This document shows positions 50,540 to 58,108 of a stretch of DNA of 60,296 nucleotides, piece after piece (within the stretch, counting starts at the first letter, position 1; each line of letters starts with the position of its first letter). Location of the stretch: the NCBI GenBank assembly GCA_910587825.1, contig CAJUNJ010000012.1:1-60296 (forward strand), in the 5' to 3' direction. Source of the stretch: an uncultured Christensenellaceae bacterium (GTDB lineage: Bacteria > Bacillota > Clostridia > Christensenellales > Borkfalkiaceae). A program made the position numbers and the translations under genes. The notes under the pieces are model-generated. The model was not told the DNA's origin. It saw nothing but the letters and a program-made list of their open reading frames with translations, and ran no database searches.

Positions 50540-51250
50540 ATGAAACCTAAATACAAAAGAATTTTAATTAAACTTTCCGGCGAAGCGCTTGCGGGCAAAG
50601 AAGGGCACGGGCTTGACGAAAACGTTATTTCCCGCGTCGTAAGCGAAATTCAACGCATACACGATATGGGCGTGGAAATTGCGCTGGTAATTGGCGGAGG
50701 CAACTTCTGGCGCGGGCGTCAGGGCAAACAGATGGACAGAACTACGGCGGACCATATGGGTATGCTTGCCACTGTTATGAATTCGCTTGCAATGATGGAC
50801 GCGCTTGAACAGCGTGGTATTCCCACCCGCGTGCAGACTGCGCTTATTATGACTTCGGTTGCCGAACCATATATTTTAAGAAAGGCTTTGCACCATTTCG
50901 AAAAGGGCAGAATTGTTATTATGGCTTGCGGAACGGGTAACCCGTACTGTTCCACCGATACTGCGGCGGCGCAACGCGCCTGCGAGATACAGGCGGACGT
51001 GCTTATGATGGCAAAAAATATCGACGGAATTTACGACAGCGACCCGCGCGTAAACCCCGCCGCAAAGAAGTACGACCATATAAATTATATAGACGTAATA
51101 AAAAAGGGCATAAAGGCTATGGACGCAACGGCGGCGACTATGTGTATGGAAAACAATATTCCCGTACTTGCGTTTGCGCTTGACGAAGAAGATTCGCTTA
51201 TCAAAGCCGTCTGCGGCGAAAAGATAGGCACTGTAATAGACAATAAATAA
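50540..51250 (+). CDS. pyrH: UMP kinase
   Basis: Bacterial hexameric UMP kinase. YKRILIKLSGEALAG, VIGGGNFWRGRQG, DHMGMLATVMNSLAM, and ACGTGNPYCSTDTAAAQRA. 236 aa. GGGGG box. Runs on into frr. Confidence 0.97.
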   Translation: MKPKYKRILIKLSGEALAGKEGHGLDENVISRVVSEIQRIHDMGVEIALVIGGGNFWRGRQGKQMDRTTADHMGMLATVMNSLAMMDALEQRGIPTRVQTALIMTSVAEPYILRKALHHFEKGRIVIMACGTGNPYCSTDTAAAQRACEIQADVLMMAKNIDGIYDSDPRVNPAAKKYDHINYIDVIKKGIKAMDATAATMCMENNIPVLAFALDEEDSLIKAVCGEKIGTVIDNK

Positions 51251-51264
51251 TCGAGGAGCAAATT

Positions 51265-51837
51265 ATGATAGAAAACGAGCAGGCAGAAGAAATACTGTTG
51301 ATTCTTGACGACAAGCTTACAAAGACGGTAAGCGTGCTTAAAGAAGAATATTCCGCTGTGCGCGCGGGCAGGGCAAATCCGCACGTACTCGATAAAGTTA
51401 TGGTAGATTATTACGGGGCGGCAACTCCCGTTCCCCAGACGGCAAGCGTATCCGTACAGGAAGGCAGATGCCTTGTAATATCCCCTTGGGACGTATCTAT
51501 TTTAAAGGACATTGAAAAAGCCATACAGATTTCCAATATCGGCATAACGCCCACTAACGACGGCAAGGTAATACGTCTTGTCTTCCCCGAACTTACCGAA
51601 GAGAGAAGAAAGGATTTGACCAAGCAGATAAGAAAGATGGGCGAAGACGCAAAGGTCGCCGCGCGCAACACCCGCCGCGACGCTATGGAAGGCGTAAAAA
51701 AGCTTAAAAACGACAAAACCCTTTCCGAGGACGAAGCCGCATCCTGCGAAAAAGAAATCGAAAAAGCCGTTGCCGACGCAGTGACTAAAATCGATTCCGC
51801 CGTGTCCGCCAAGGAAAAGGAGATAATGACGGTTTAA
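51265..51837 (+). CDS. frr: Ribosome recycling factor
   Basis: Splits post-termination ribosomes with EF-G. EEYSAVRAGRANPHVLDKV, PLPQ-equivalent TPVPQTASVSV, ISPWDVSILKDIEKAI, and the LTEERRKDLTKQIRKMGEDAKVA helix. 190 aa. GAGGAG box. Confidence 0.97.
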   Translation: MIENEQAEEILLILDDKLTKTVSVLKEEYSAVRAGRANPHVLDKVMVDYYGAATPVPQTASVSVQEGRCLVISPWDVSILKDIEKAIQISNIGITPTNDGKVIRLVFPELTEERRKDLTKQIRKMGEDAKVAARNTRRDAMEGVKKLKNDKTLSEDEAASCEKEIEKAVADAVTKIDSAVSAKEKEIMTV

Positions 51838-51845
51838 CCGCGGTT

Positions 51846-52538
51846 ATGGCAGAAAGCAGAATACCCCTGCACGTCGGACTTATAATGGACGGCAACGGCA
51901 GGTGGGCAAAAAAACGGCTTATGCCCCGTTCGTACGGGCATAAATCGGGAATGAACAGAATGATAGGGCTTGCCGAACACGCGCAAAAAGTCGGCGTCAA
52001 ATATCTGACCGTCTACACTCTGTCTACCGAAAACCTTTCCCGCCCCCGCGAGGAGCTGGACGGGCTTTTCGGTTTATTCAGAAAATATTTCAAAACAAAC
52101 GTAAAAAAGCTTTACGAAAAAAATGCGCGCGTAAAGGTAATAGGCAACATTTCCGCCCTGCCGGACGACGTTGCGAAGCTGCTTGAAGAAAGTCAGGCGT
52201 CCTCGCCCGAAAATGCAGACTTCACGCTTGTATTCGCAATAAATTACGGAAGCCGTGCCGAAATTTTAAACGCGGTTAACCGCGCGATAGAAGACGGTAA
52301 AAAGCTTGACGAGCGCGGGTTTGGTTCGCTTTTGTATACGGACGGCATACCCGACCCGGACCTTATCGTAAGAACGGGCGGTGAATTGCGGCTTTCCAAT
52401 TTTTTGTGCTATCAGTCGGCTTATTCCGAACTTTATTTTACAGATACGCTGTTTCCCGATTTTTCGGACGAACAGTTTGACAAAGCGTTAAAGGATTACG
52501 CCTCCCGCGAAAGGCGGTTCGGCAAGGTTCAACAATAA
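51846..52538 (+). CDS. uppS: Undecaprenyl diphosphate synthase
   Basis: cis-Prenyltransferase making the C55 lipid carrier for cell wall synthesis. PLHVGLIMDGNGRWAKKR (catalytic Asp), YLTVYTLSTENLSRP, INYGSRAEILNAV, and DLIVRTGGELRLSNFL. 230 aa. Eight bases after frr. Confidence 0.97.
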   Translation: MAESRIPLHVGLIMDGNGRWAKKRLMPRSYGHKSGMNRMIGLAEHAQKVGVKYLTVYTLSTENLSRPREELDGLFGLFRKYFKTNVKKLYEKNARVKVIGNISALPDDVAKLLEESQASSPENADFTLVFAINYGSRAEILNAVNRAIEDGKKLDERGFGSLLYTDGIPDPDLIVRTGGELRLSNFLCYQSAYSELYFTDTLFPDFSDEQFDKALKDYASRERRFGKVQQ

Positions 52539-52554
52539 TTTAAAAGAGGTTTTT

Positions 52555-53439
52555 ATGTCTAAAAGAACAGTAACGGGCGTTGTTTACGTAGCCGTATTTC
52601 TTGCGCTTACGGCGTTGAAGTGGCTTATTCCCGGCGGTTGGGGATTTTTCGGCTTCGATATCCTGTTTTGCGCAATATCCATTATAGGCTGTATCGAGTT
52701 TTTAAATGCTACAAAGAACGTGTCTTATCCGCAGAAAGTGGTGACGATAGCGTTCTGCGCCGTGGTCGTGCCGCTATACGTCGCGGTTCAGATGACCGTC
52801 GGCGACGGCTTTCTGGCGATAGGCTGCTGCGGCTGCCTGTATGCGTTTATTCTTGCGGGGCTAAACGTGTTTTTGCACGGCGACTGCACTATACGCGGAA
52901 CAATGACCTGCTTTATGGCTATGCTTTACTGCGGAATTCTCAGCAGTATGCTTTCGGCGGTAAACCATCTCAGCGAAAATTCCACCGCCGCGCTTTTGTT
53001 ACTGTTTTTGACGGTGATGTTTACCGACACGGGCGCGTACATTATAGGCAGTATATTCAAGAAGTGGATGCCATATAAACTTGCACCCCGTTTAAGTCCC
53101 AACAAAACGGTCATAGGCGGCGTGGGCGGACTTGTCGGCGGAATGATAGGCGCCGTCGCCGCATACTTTATTTACTACGGTTTGGGCATAGTTCTCAAAA
53201 CTCCGCTCTATTACACGGGCACGCACATTCATCCCGCGGTCTGCTTTCTTTTAATAGGTCTTGTAACTTCTGCGTTTGCGCAGATAGGAGACCTGTTCGA
53301 AAGCGCGATAAAGCGCGAATGCGGTATCAAGGATATGGGCAAATGCCTGCCGGGACACGGCGGAATTCTGGACAGATTCGACAGTATGCTTTTCAGCAGC
53401 GTAGTCGTGCTTTTCAGCTTCGGCATCTTAATTCTTTAA
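52555..53439 (+). CDS. cdsA: Phosphatidate cytidylyltransferase
   Basis: Membrane enzyme making CDP-diacylglycerol; about eight helices. The signature near the C-terminus, GDLFESAIKRECGIKDMG followed by PGHGGILDRFDS, carries the metal-binding acids. 294 aa. GAGG box; followed by a terminator. Confidence 0.96.
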   Translation: MSKRTVTGVVYVAVFLALTALKWLIPGGWGFFGFDILFCAISIIGCIEFLNATKNVSYPQKVVTIAFCAVVVPLYVAVQMTVGDGFLAIGCCGCLYAFILAGLNVFLHGDCTIRGTMTCFMAMLYCGILSSMLSAVNHLSENSTAALLLLFLTVMFTDTGAYIIGSIFKKWMPYKLAPRLSPNKTVIGGVGGLVGGMIGAVAAYFIYYGLGIVLKTPLYYTGTHIHPAVCFLLIGLVTSAFAQIGDLFESAIKRECGIKDMGKCLPGHGGILDRFDSMLFSSVVVLFSFGILIL

Positions 53440-53455
53440 ATTATACAGGTAAAAA

Positions 53456-53475
53456 AAGCTCCGCTTACGGGGCTT
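53456..53475 (+). terminator. Terminator after cdsA
   Basis: AAGCTCCG / CGGGGCTT stem followed by TTATA. It separates cdsA from dxr, which has its own -10 box. Confidence 0.65.
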
Positions 53476-53510
53476 TTATAAATTTCAGTCATTATTTAAA
53501 TTTTTCGGGG

Positions 53511-53516
53511 TATAAT
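53511..53516 (+). promoter_or_regulatory. -10 box of dxr
   Basis: TATAAT five bases before the dxr ATG. No convincing -35. The only Shine-Dalgarno-like sequence is GGGG 11 nt upstream, so the mRNA may be leaderless. Confidence 0.45.
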
Positions 53517-53521
53517 AATAA

Positions 53522-54613
53522 ATGAAAAAAATATCTCTTATCGGCAGTACGGGCAGTATCGGCAGGCAGGTTCTCGACGTTGTCCGCCGTCACCCCGACG
53601 AATTTGCGGTGGCGGCTCTCGTGGCGTCGTCAGACGCGGACGGTCTCGAACGTCAGAAGGCGGAGTTTTCGCCCGAGTTTTCGGCTTTGGCTTCAAGGGA
53701 TAAGCAGACCGCGCTTGAAGCGGCGGAGTACGGCGATATCGTTTTCAACGCCGCCGGCGGGTTTGCGGGGCTCGAATACAGCCTCAAAGCTATCGGGGCG
53801 GGGAAAACGCTTGCGCTTGCCAATAAGGAAACGCTTGTCTGCGGGGGTGATTTGGTAATGCCCCTTGCCGAAAAGAAGGGCGTAAAAATTTTGCCCGTGG
53901 ACAGCGAACATTCCGCCATATGGCAGTGTCTTGGCTTCGACTTCAAAAAGAAAGTCAGACGGCTTATAATAACGGCAAGCGGCGGAGCTTTCAGAGATTA
54001 TCCGCCCGAAAAGTTGAGGAAGGTTACGCCTGCGCAGGCGCTTGCGCATCCCACCTGGAAGATGGGCAAGAAAATCACGGTCGACAGCGCGACGCTTATG
54101 AACAAGGGTTACGAAGTGATAGAAGCTCACGTGCTTTACGGAACGCCGTACGGCGACATTGAAGCGGTAATACAGCCGCAGAGCGTAATTCACTCTCTCG
54201 TCGAATTTTCCGACTGCTCCGTACTTGCGCAGATGGGGTACCCGACTATGGAGCTTCCCATACAGCTTGCGTTAAGCTATCCTTTGCGGCTTGACCCCGC
54301 CGTTGCGCCGATGGATTTCAAAAGCGCGTTTTCCCTCGATTTCAGACCGCTTGACCGCGAAAAATATCCCTGCTTCAAACTTGCGCTTGAATGCGGAAAA
54401 GCGGGCGGGATTATGCCTTGCGTTCTTAACGCCGCAGACGAGGTTGCCGTGTCGGCTTTTCTGAACGGGCGCATAGCGTTTACCGACATAGCCCGTGCGG
54501 TCGGGGATACGGTGTCGGCATTTGAACGGCGGGACGCCGAAAGTTTTGCTCAGCTTTCGGAAACCGACCGCTCCGCGCGCATAATCGCGCAAAAAATTAT
54601 AGACAGGTTGTAA
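53522..54613 (+). CDS. dxr: 1-deoxy-D-xylulose 5-phosphate reductoisomerase
   Basis: Second step of the MEP isoprenoid pathway, giving precursors for UppS. NADPH motif GSTGSIGRQVLDVVRR, NKETLVCGG, metal ligands in PVDSEHSAIWQ, ITASGGAFRDYP, HPTWKMGKKITVDSATLMNKGYE. 363 aa, slightly shorter than average. Ends on the base where rseP starts. Confidence 0.97.
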   Translation: MKKISLIGSTGSIGRQVLDVVRRHPDEFAVAALVASSDADGLERQKAEFSPEFSALASRDKQTALEAAEYGDIVFNAAGGFAGLEYSLKAIGAGKTLALANKETLVCGGDLVMPLAEKKGVKILPVDSEHSAIWQCLGFDFKKKVRRLIITASGGAFRDYPPEKLRKVTPAQALAHPTWKMGKKITVDSATLMNKGYEVIEAHVLYGTPYGDIEAVIQPQSVIHSLVEFSDCSVLAQMGYPTMELPIQLALSYPLRLDPAVAPMDFKSAFSLDFRPLDREKYPCFKLALECGKAGGIMPCVLNAADEVAVSAFLNGRIAFTDIARAVGDTVSAFERRDAESFAQLSETDRSARIIAQKIIDRL

Positions 54614-55722
54614 TGGTAATTCTTTCTGCATCTTCGGTAATGAATACGATTCTCGCGGTAGTGCTGGCAATTTTTATTTTGCTTGCAATGATTACCGTAC
54701 ACGAGTTCGGTCATTATGCCGCGGGTAAACTGTTAAAATTCAAGATAAACGAATTTGCGATAGGCTTCGGACCCAAGCTTTTCAGGCGCGTGTCCAAAAA
54801 GAACGGCGAAGCTTTCTCGATAAGGCTTCTGCCCCTCGGCGGTTATTGTGCCTTCGACGGCGAAGACAGCGGAGGCGACAACCCAGACAGCTTCAACAAC
54901 AAAGCCCCGTGGAAGCGCATTATAGTGCTTATATCGGGACCGTTGATGAATTATCTGCTTGCAATGCTCTTGATAATTATTTCTATGTTTGCGTTCGGGC
55001 AGATGCTTTTTAAGGTGACGGCGGTGACTCCCGCCGACGAAACATATGCCGAATACAGCCTCTGCGACGGCGATTTAATCACCAACGTGGAAGGCAAGGG
55101 CATATATCTCACGACCGACCTTATGTCCGCGCTCGGCGGGAAGAAGCAGGGCGAAACGGTCGAAATGAAAATTTTGCGCGGCGGAGAGAGAATGACGGTA
55201 GAAATAAAGCTCCGCGGCGACTGCGATTTCGAAAATTCAGAGCAGACTTCCAAGCTGTGGACGGCGCTCGGAATAGGAACGTACGAAGGCGCCGACGGAC
55301 TTAAATACTGGGCGGTCGGCGTCGAAAACCATCGCTTCGGCTTTTTCGAAACGTTAGGGCGTTCGTTCGTCTATTCGTTTAAGATTGCGGGTACGATATT
55401 CAAAGTTCTCGGCGAACTTTTAACAGGGCATCTCGGTCTTTCCGCGATGGGCGGGCCTGTGACGACGATTAAGCTTACTTCCGAAATAGCTTCCCAAAGC
55501 GTGCAGAATTTCCTTGAAATCGCGGCGTATATCGGCGTAAACCTTGCGGTGTTCAATCTCTTGCCCATACCGGCGCTTGACGGAAGCAAGGTGGTGTTCT
55601 GTCTTATAGAGTGGATATTCCGCAAACCCGTACCGCGCAAGGTGGAAGCGATTATCCACGCCGTAGGATTTGTGCTTATTTTGGGCTTTGCCGTGCTTGT
55701 GGATATTTTACAGTTTATATAA
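54613..55722 (+). CDS. rseP: Site-2 membrane protease RseP
   Basis: Intramembrane zinc protease. ITVHEFGHYAAGKLLKF (HExxH), FAIGFGPKL, LPLGGYCAFDGED, one PDZ domain (~130-210), and second active-site motif NLLPIPALDGSKV. 369 aa. Cuts anti-sigma factors or remnant signal peptides; in spore formers a paralogue matures pro-sigma-K. Start overlaps the dxr stop by one base. Confidence 0.95.
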   Translation: MVILSASSVMNTILAVVLAIFILLAMITVHEFGHYAAGKLLKFKINEFAIGFGPKLFRRVSKKNGEAFSIRLLPLGGYCAFDGEDSGGDNPDSFNNKAPWKRIIVLISGPLMNYLLAMLLIIISMFAFGQMLFKVTAVTPADETYAEYSLCDGDLITNVEGKGIYLTTDLMSALGGKKQGETVEMKILRGGERMTVEIKLRGDCDFENSEQTSKLWTALGIGTYEGADGLKYWAVGVENHRFGFFETLGRSFVYSFKIAGTIFKVLGELLTGHLGLSAMGGPVTTIKLTSEIASQSVQNFLEIAAYIGVNLAVFNLLPIPALDGSKVVFCLIEWIFRKPVPRKVEAIIHAVGFVLILGFAVLVDILQFI

Positions 55723-55726
55723 AAAC

Positions 55727-55756
55727 AGGGCGTTTAACGGTCAGGTTAAACGCCCT
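55727..55756. terminator. Bidirectional terminator between rseP and thiT
   Basis: Perfect 12-bp stem AGGGCGTTTAAC / GTTAAACGCCCT, T-rich on both sides. Confidence 0.88.
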
Positions 55757-55765
55757 TTGATATTT

Positions 55766-56503
55766 TTATTCGGTCGGCTGCGCTTCGTCGGCGGCAGCGG
55801 AATTTTCTTTTTTATCCTTTACCTTTCCCTTCATCATATCAAGCAGTCTGTCAAGCGTTTTGGTCTTGGCAAGTGCGATAAGCACGCCTACGCTGATTAC
55901 GCAGTCGGCAGGCAGATATATGCACTGGTAAATTAACGAATATACGAACATATTGGGTGTGGGAATGTTCGCCCAAATAGAGTCTTCCGCAAAGTATATA
56001 AAGCCCGATATAAGGTGGAATATAAATCTTGCCACGTAGACGAGTACCGTACCTATTGCGACTTTCGCGGTTTGGGGAAGCTTGCCGAACTTAGGCGCAA
56101 AACCCATAAGCCCTATGCTTGCAAAAGCAAGCAGATAGTCGAGGATAAAAGTCATAGGCGTAAGTATAAACGGGTCTGAAATAAAATTGAAAAGTCCGAA
56201 AATAAGTCCCGTAATCGTGCCTTTAACAGGTCCGAACTTATAAGCGAAGATTAAAAGGGGCACGAAGCTTGCAAGGGTAATAGACCCTCCGTACTGCACG
56301 GGCGACACCTTTATGAACGACAGCGCAAACGATGCGGCAAGGCAGACGCCCGCATAGGCGATTTCAAGCGTGGAGTACTTTTTGTTGAAAATACAGATAA
56401 GTACCAACGCGACGATAAGCACGGCAATCGCGCCTAACGATACCCACGTTACGATATCGGTCGTCTTTTCGGAGACTGCCAGAAGTTGTGAAAAGTTAAC
56501 CAT
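55766..56503 (-). CDS. thiT: Thiamine ECF transporter S component ThiT
   Basis: Membrane thiamine-binding subunit of an ECF importer, about six helices. The VQYGGSITLASFVPLLIFAYKFGP segment and FILDYLLAFASIGLMGFAP match ThiT. A hydrophobic N-terminal helix (~18-38) precedes the core, and the C-terminal tail is charged. The TPP riboswitch directly upstream confirms the substrate. AAAAGGAG box. 245 aa. Confidence 0.92.
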   Translation of the reverse strand: MVNFSQLLAVSEKTTDIVTWVSLGAIAVLIVALVLICIFNKKYSTLEIAYAGVCLAASFALSFIKVSPVQYGGSITLASFVPLLIFAYKFGPVKGTITGLIFGLFNFISDPFILTPMTFILDYLLAFASIGLMGFAPKFGKLPQTAKVAIGTVLVYVARFIFHLISGFIYFAEDSIWANIPTPNMFVYSLIYQCIYLPADCVISVGVLIALAKTKTLDRLLDMMKGKVKDKKENSAAADEAQPTE

Positions 56504-56535
56504 AAAAACTCCTTTTACCGCCGAAAATAAAAGAA

Positions 56536-56555
56536 CATTCCCAAAAAAAGGAATG
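56536..56555 (-). terminator. Riboswitch-controlled terminator before thiT
   Basis: GCATTCC / GGGAATG hairpin with a T7 loop, followed on the minus strand by TTCTTTTATTTT. Expression platform of the TPP riboswitch. Confidence 0.65.
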
Positions 56556-56573
56556 CCCGAAAAAATATCTTTG

Positions 56574-56651
56574 TACTATCGCTCAACCATTACGTTGCCG
56601 ATTCAAAGGGTATAATCTCAGCCCGCTTTGCGGCAGGCACCCCCGACGGTA
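56574..56651 (-). ncRNA. TPP riboswitch (THI element)
   Basis: Minus strand: GGGGGTGCC, a variable P3 stem (CCGC / GCGG), CTGAGATTATACCC (the THI box), then CAACGTAATGGTTG as the P5 hairpin and GAGCGATAG. P1 pairs TACCGTC (56651-56645) with GATAGTA (56580-56574), one mismatch. Position 5' of thiT fits. Confidence 0.85.
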
Positions 56652-56689
56652 TTATAAAATTGTATTCGCTCTTTTCAAAGCGTAATTAA

Positions 56690-56718
56690 ATTATAAATTT
56701 ATTTTTTCATAAAGTCAA
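56690..56718 (-). promoter_or_regulatory. thiT promoter
   Basis: Minus-strand TTGACT (56718-56713), 17 nt, TATAAT (56695-56690), just before the riboswitch. A second TATAAT (56656-56651) would start inside P1 and is less likely. Confidence 0.8.
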
Positions 56719-56782
56719 ACAAATAAATTAATAAATTTTATTTAAGCATAAAGAACTTTGGCGCGATTTTCCCTAAAAAACT

Positions 56783-56810
56783 TTGATTTTTCCGGTTGAT
56801 ATGATATAAT
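56783..56810 (+). promoter_or_regulatory. Promoter of the YfbR-like gene
   Basis: TTGATT (56783-56788), 16 nt, TATAAT (56805-56810). Confidence 0.7.
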
Positions 56811-56842
56811 GAATACTCGAATAAACAGGGAACGGAAAAATT

Positions 56843-57424
56843 ATGTACGACTTTTACGCTTATATGGACAGAATGAAATACATCAAGAGATGGCAGCTTA
56901 TGCGCTCCGTCCGCGAAGAAAATATAATGGAACATTCCCAGCAGGTGGCAATGTTCGCGCACGCGCTGGCGGTAATAAACAATAAAGTTTTCGGCGGAAA
57001 TGCAAACGCGGAAAAAACCGTTCTTTATGCGGTCTACCACGAATGCAGCGAAGTTATGACGGGGGATTTGCCTACGCCCATAAAATATTACGACAGCAAT
57101 ATAAAGGGCGCGTACAAGAGTATAGAGGCGCTTGCGTGCGAAAAACTGCTTTCAACCCTTCCCGAAGAGCTTCGTGGCGCACTGCAATCCGCAATAAAGC
57201 CCGATGTGCAAAGTATAGAATATTCGCTTATGAAGGCGGCGGACAGGCTTGCCGCTTACGTCAAGTGCCTTGAAGAACTGCGTTGCGGAAATAACGAGTT
57301 TACTAAGGCGGAGAAGAGTATAAAAGAAGACCTTCACTCCCGCAAGATGCCCGAAGTGGAGTATTTCTTCGATAAATTTATAAAAAGTTTTTCGCTTTCC
57401 CTTGACGAGCTTGAAGGCATCTGA
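56843..57424 (+). CDS. YfbR-like HD-domain 5'-nucleotidase
   Basis: HD-fold phosphohydrolase related to E. coli YfbR, a deoxyribonucleoside 5'-monophosphatase. YAYMDRMKYIKRWQLMRSV, ENIMEHSQQVAMFAHALA (first His), and YHECSEVMTGDLPTPIKYY. The metal-binding HD pair of the family reads HE here. C-terminal Asp in LMKAADRLAAYVKC. 193 aa. Monocistronic. Confidence 0.88.
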   Translation: MYDFYAYMDRMKYIKRWQLMRSVREENIMEHSQQVAMFAHALAVINNKVFGGNANAEKTVLYAVYHECSEVMTGDLPTPIKYYDSNIKGAYKSIEALACEKLLSTLPEELRGALQSAIKPDVQSIEYSLMKAADRLAAYVKCLEELRCGNNEFTKAEKSIKEDLHSRKMPEVEYFFDKFIKSFSLSLDELEGI

Positions 57425-57475
57425 ACGGGAGAGGATGACCGGTTATTTTTATGCGTACACAATAACACGAATATA

Positions 57476-57503
57476 CCCCTGTGCCAATACGTCGGCACAG
57501 GGG
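57476..57503 (-). terminator. Hairpin at the 3' end of the cobalamin-riboswitch transcript
   Basis: Perfect 10-bp stem CCCCTGTGCC / GGCACAGGGG. Downstream U content on the minus strand is moderate (TATATTCGTGTTATTG). Could also stop rightward transcription from the YfbR-like gene. Confidence 0.55.
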
Positions 57504-57599
57504 CTTGAAATATCGTATTCAATTTTGGATGCGCAGACCGCCTCCGCACGGTGCATAAAGCAATTCGGTTGTTATAACCACACAGCCTCGGCTGTTAAA

Positions 57600-57800
57600 T
57601 AATTACCGTATCCGGAATCAGGTCTCCTGTGTAAACTTGTACATCGGAGTTTACCTTCCCTTTTAAAGTATAGTTTTGGCGAAGTAAAGTTTCATAAGCT
57701 TTACCCCCTTAACGTTTTCCCTATCATATATCAGCGGCACGGCGTTTACACGCCGTCATAAGTAAAAGTATCTTTAAAAAATAATTAAAACCTTGTCCCG
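57600..57800 (-). ncRNA. Cobalamin riboswitch with no downstream gene
   Basis: Minus strand holds AGGGAA (57722-57717), TTCGCCAAAACTATA resembling the CCGCAACTGTA core, AAAAGGGAAGG (57654-57660 region), GTAAACTCCGATGTACAAG forming a stem with GTTTAC, and the B12 box ACACAGGAGACCTG (box at 57629-57619). These fit the conserved order of cobalamin riboswitches. The next 170 nt form several hairpins and no credible ORF; the following minus-strand gene (thiT) is 1.1 kb away with its own riboswitch. Confidence 0.7.
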
Positions 57801-57890
57801 CTTTCGCGGCTACTTATACGTCATATAGCTTACCTCTTAGATTAATGTTGGTACCTAACATTTTTTGTAAGTTACTTTCTTTGTACTTTT

Positions 57891-57918
57891 ATTATAGCAC
57901 CGCTTTTACGTTTGTCAA
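57891..57918 (-). promoter_or_regulatory. Promoter of the cobalamin-riboswitch transcript
   Basis: Minus-strand TTGACA (57918-57913), 16 nt, TATAAT (57896-57891). Predicted RNA is ~410 nt to the hairpin at 57476-57503. Confidence 0.85.
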
Positions 57919-58031
57919 TACCTTTTTTAAAAATTTTTTTAAATATTTTTGTTTTTACCGAACATATGGCAAGAATAGCAAAAAAACGCGCATTTTTCAT
58001 AAGACTGTGATATAATAATTCTACAATACGC

Positions 58032-58079
58032 AAAAACCCCCGAAATACCGTCAAAAAGCGGTGTTTTCGGGGGTTTTTT
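58032..58079. terminator. Strong bidirectional terminator at the mobile-element edge
   Basis: AAAAACCCCCGAAA.ACC paired with GGT.TTTTCGGGGGTTTTTT. It lies between the chromosomal DNA and the integrase gene; the attachment site is probably nearby but cannot be defined without the other end. Confidence 0.8.
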
Positions 58080-58108
58080 CCTTTTCGTGTTACTAACCTG
58101 ATACTAAT

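Noticed and set aside
57402..57602. 66-codon plus-strand ORF overlapping the cobalamin-riboswitch transcript
   Set aside because: No ribosome-binding site, overlaps the end of the YfbR-like gene, and the DNA is better explained as structured RNA on the other strand.
57671..57703. Ten-codon ORF with a GGGGGT box in the cobalamin riboswitch region (minus strand)
   Set aside because: It overlaps riboswitch core segments, so the purine run and ATG are more likely structural.
57460..57890. tmRNA, RNase P RNA, 6S RNA or T-box as the identity of the minus-strand RNA
   Set aside because: None of their hallmark segments (tag ORF, GAGGAAAGUC core, T-box GGTGG) is present, whereas the B12 box and GGGAAGG core are.
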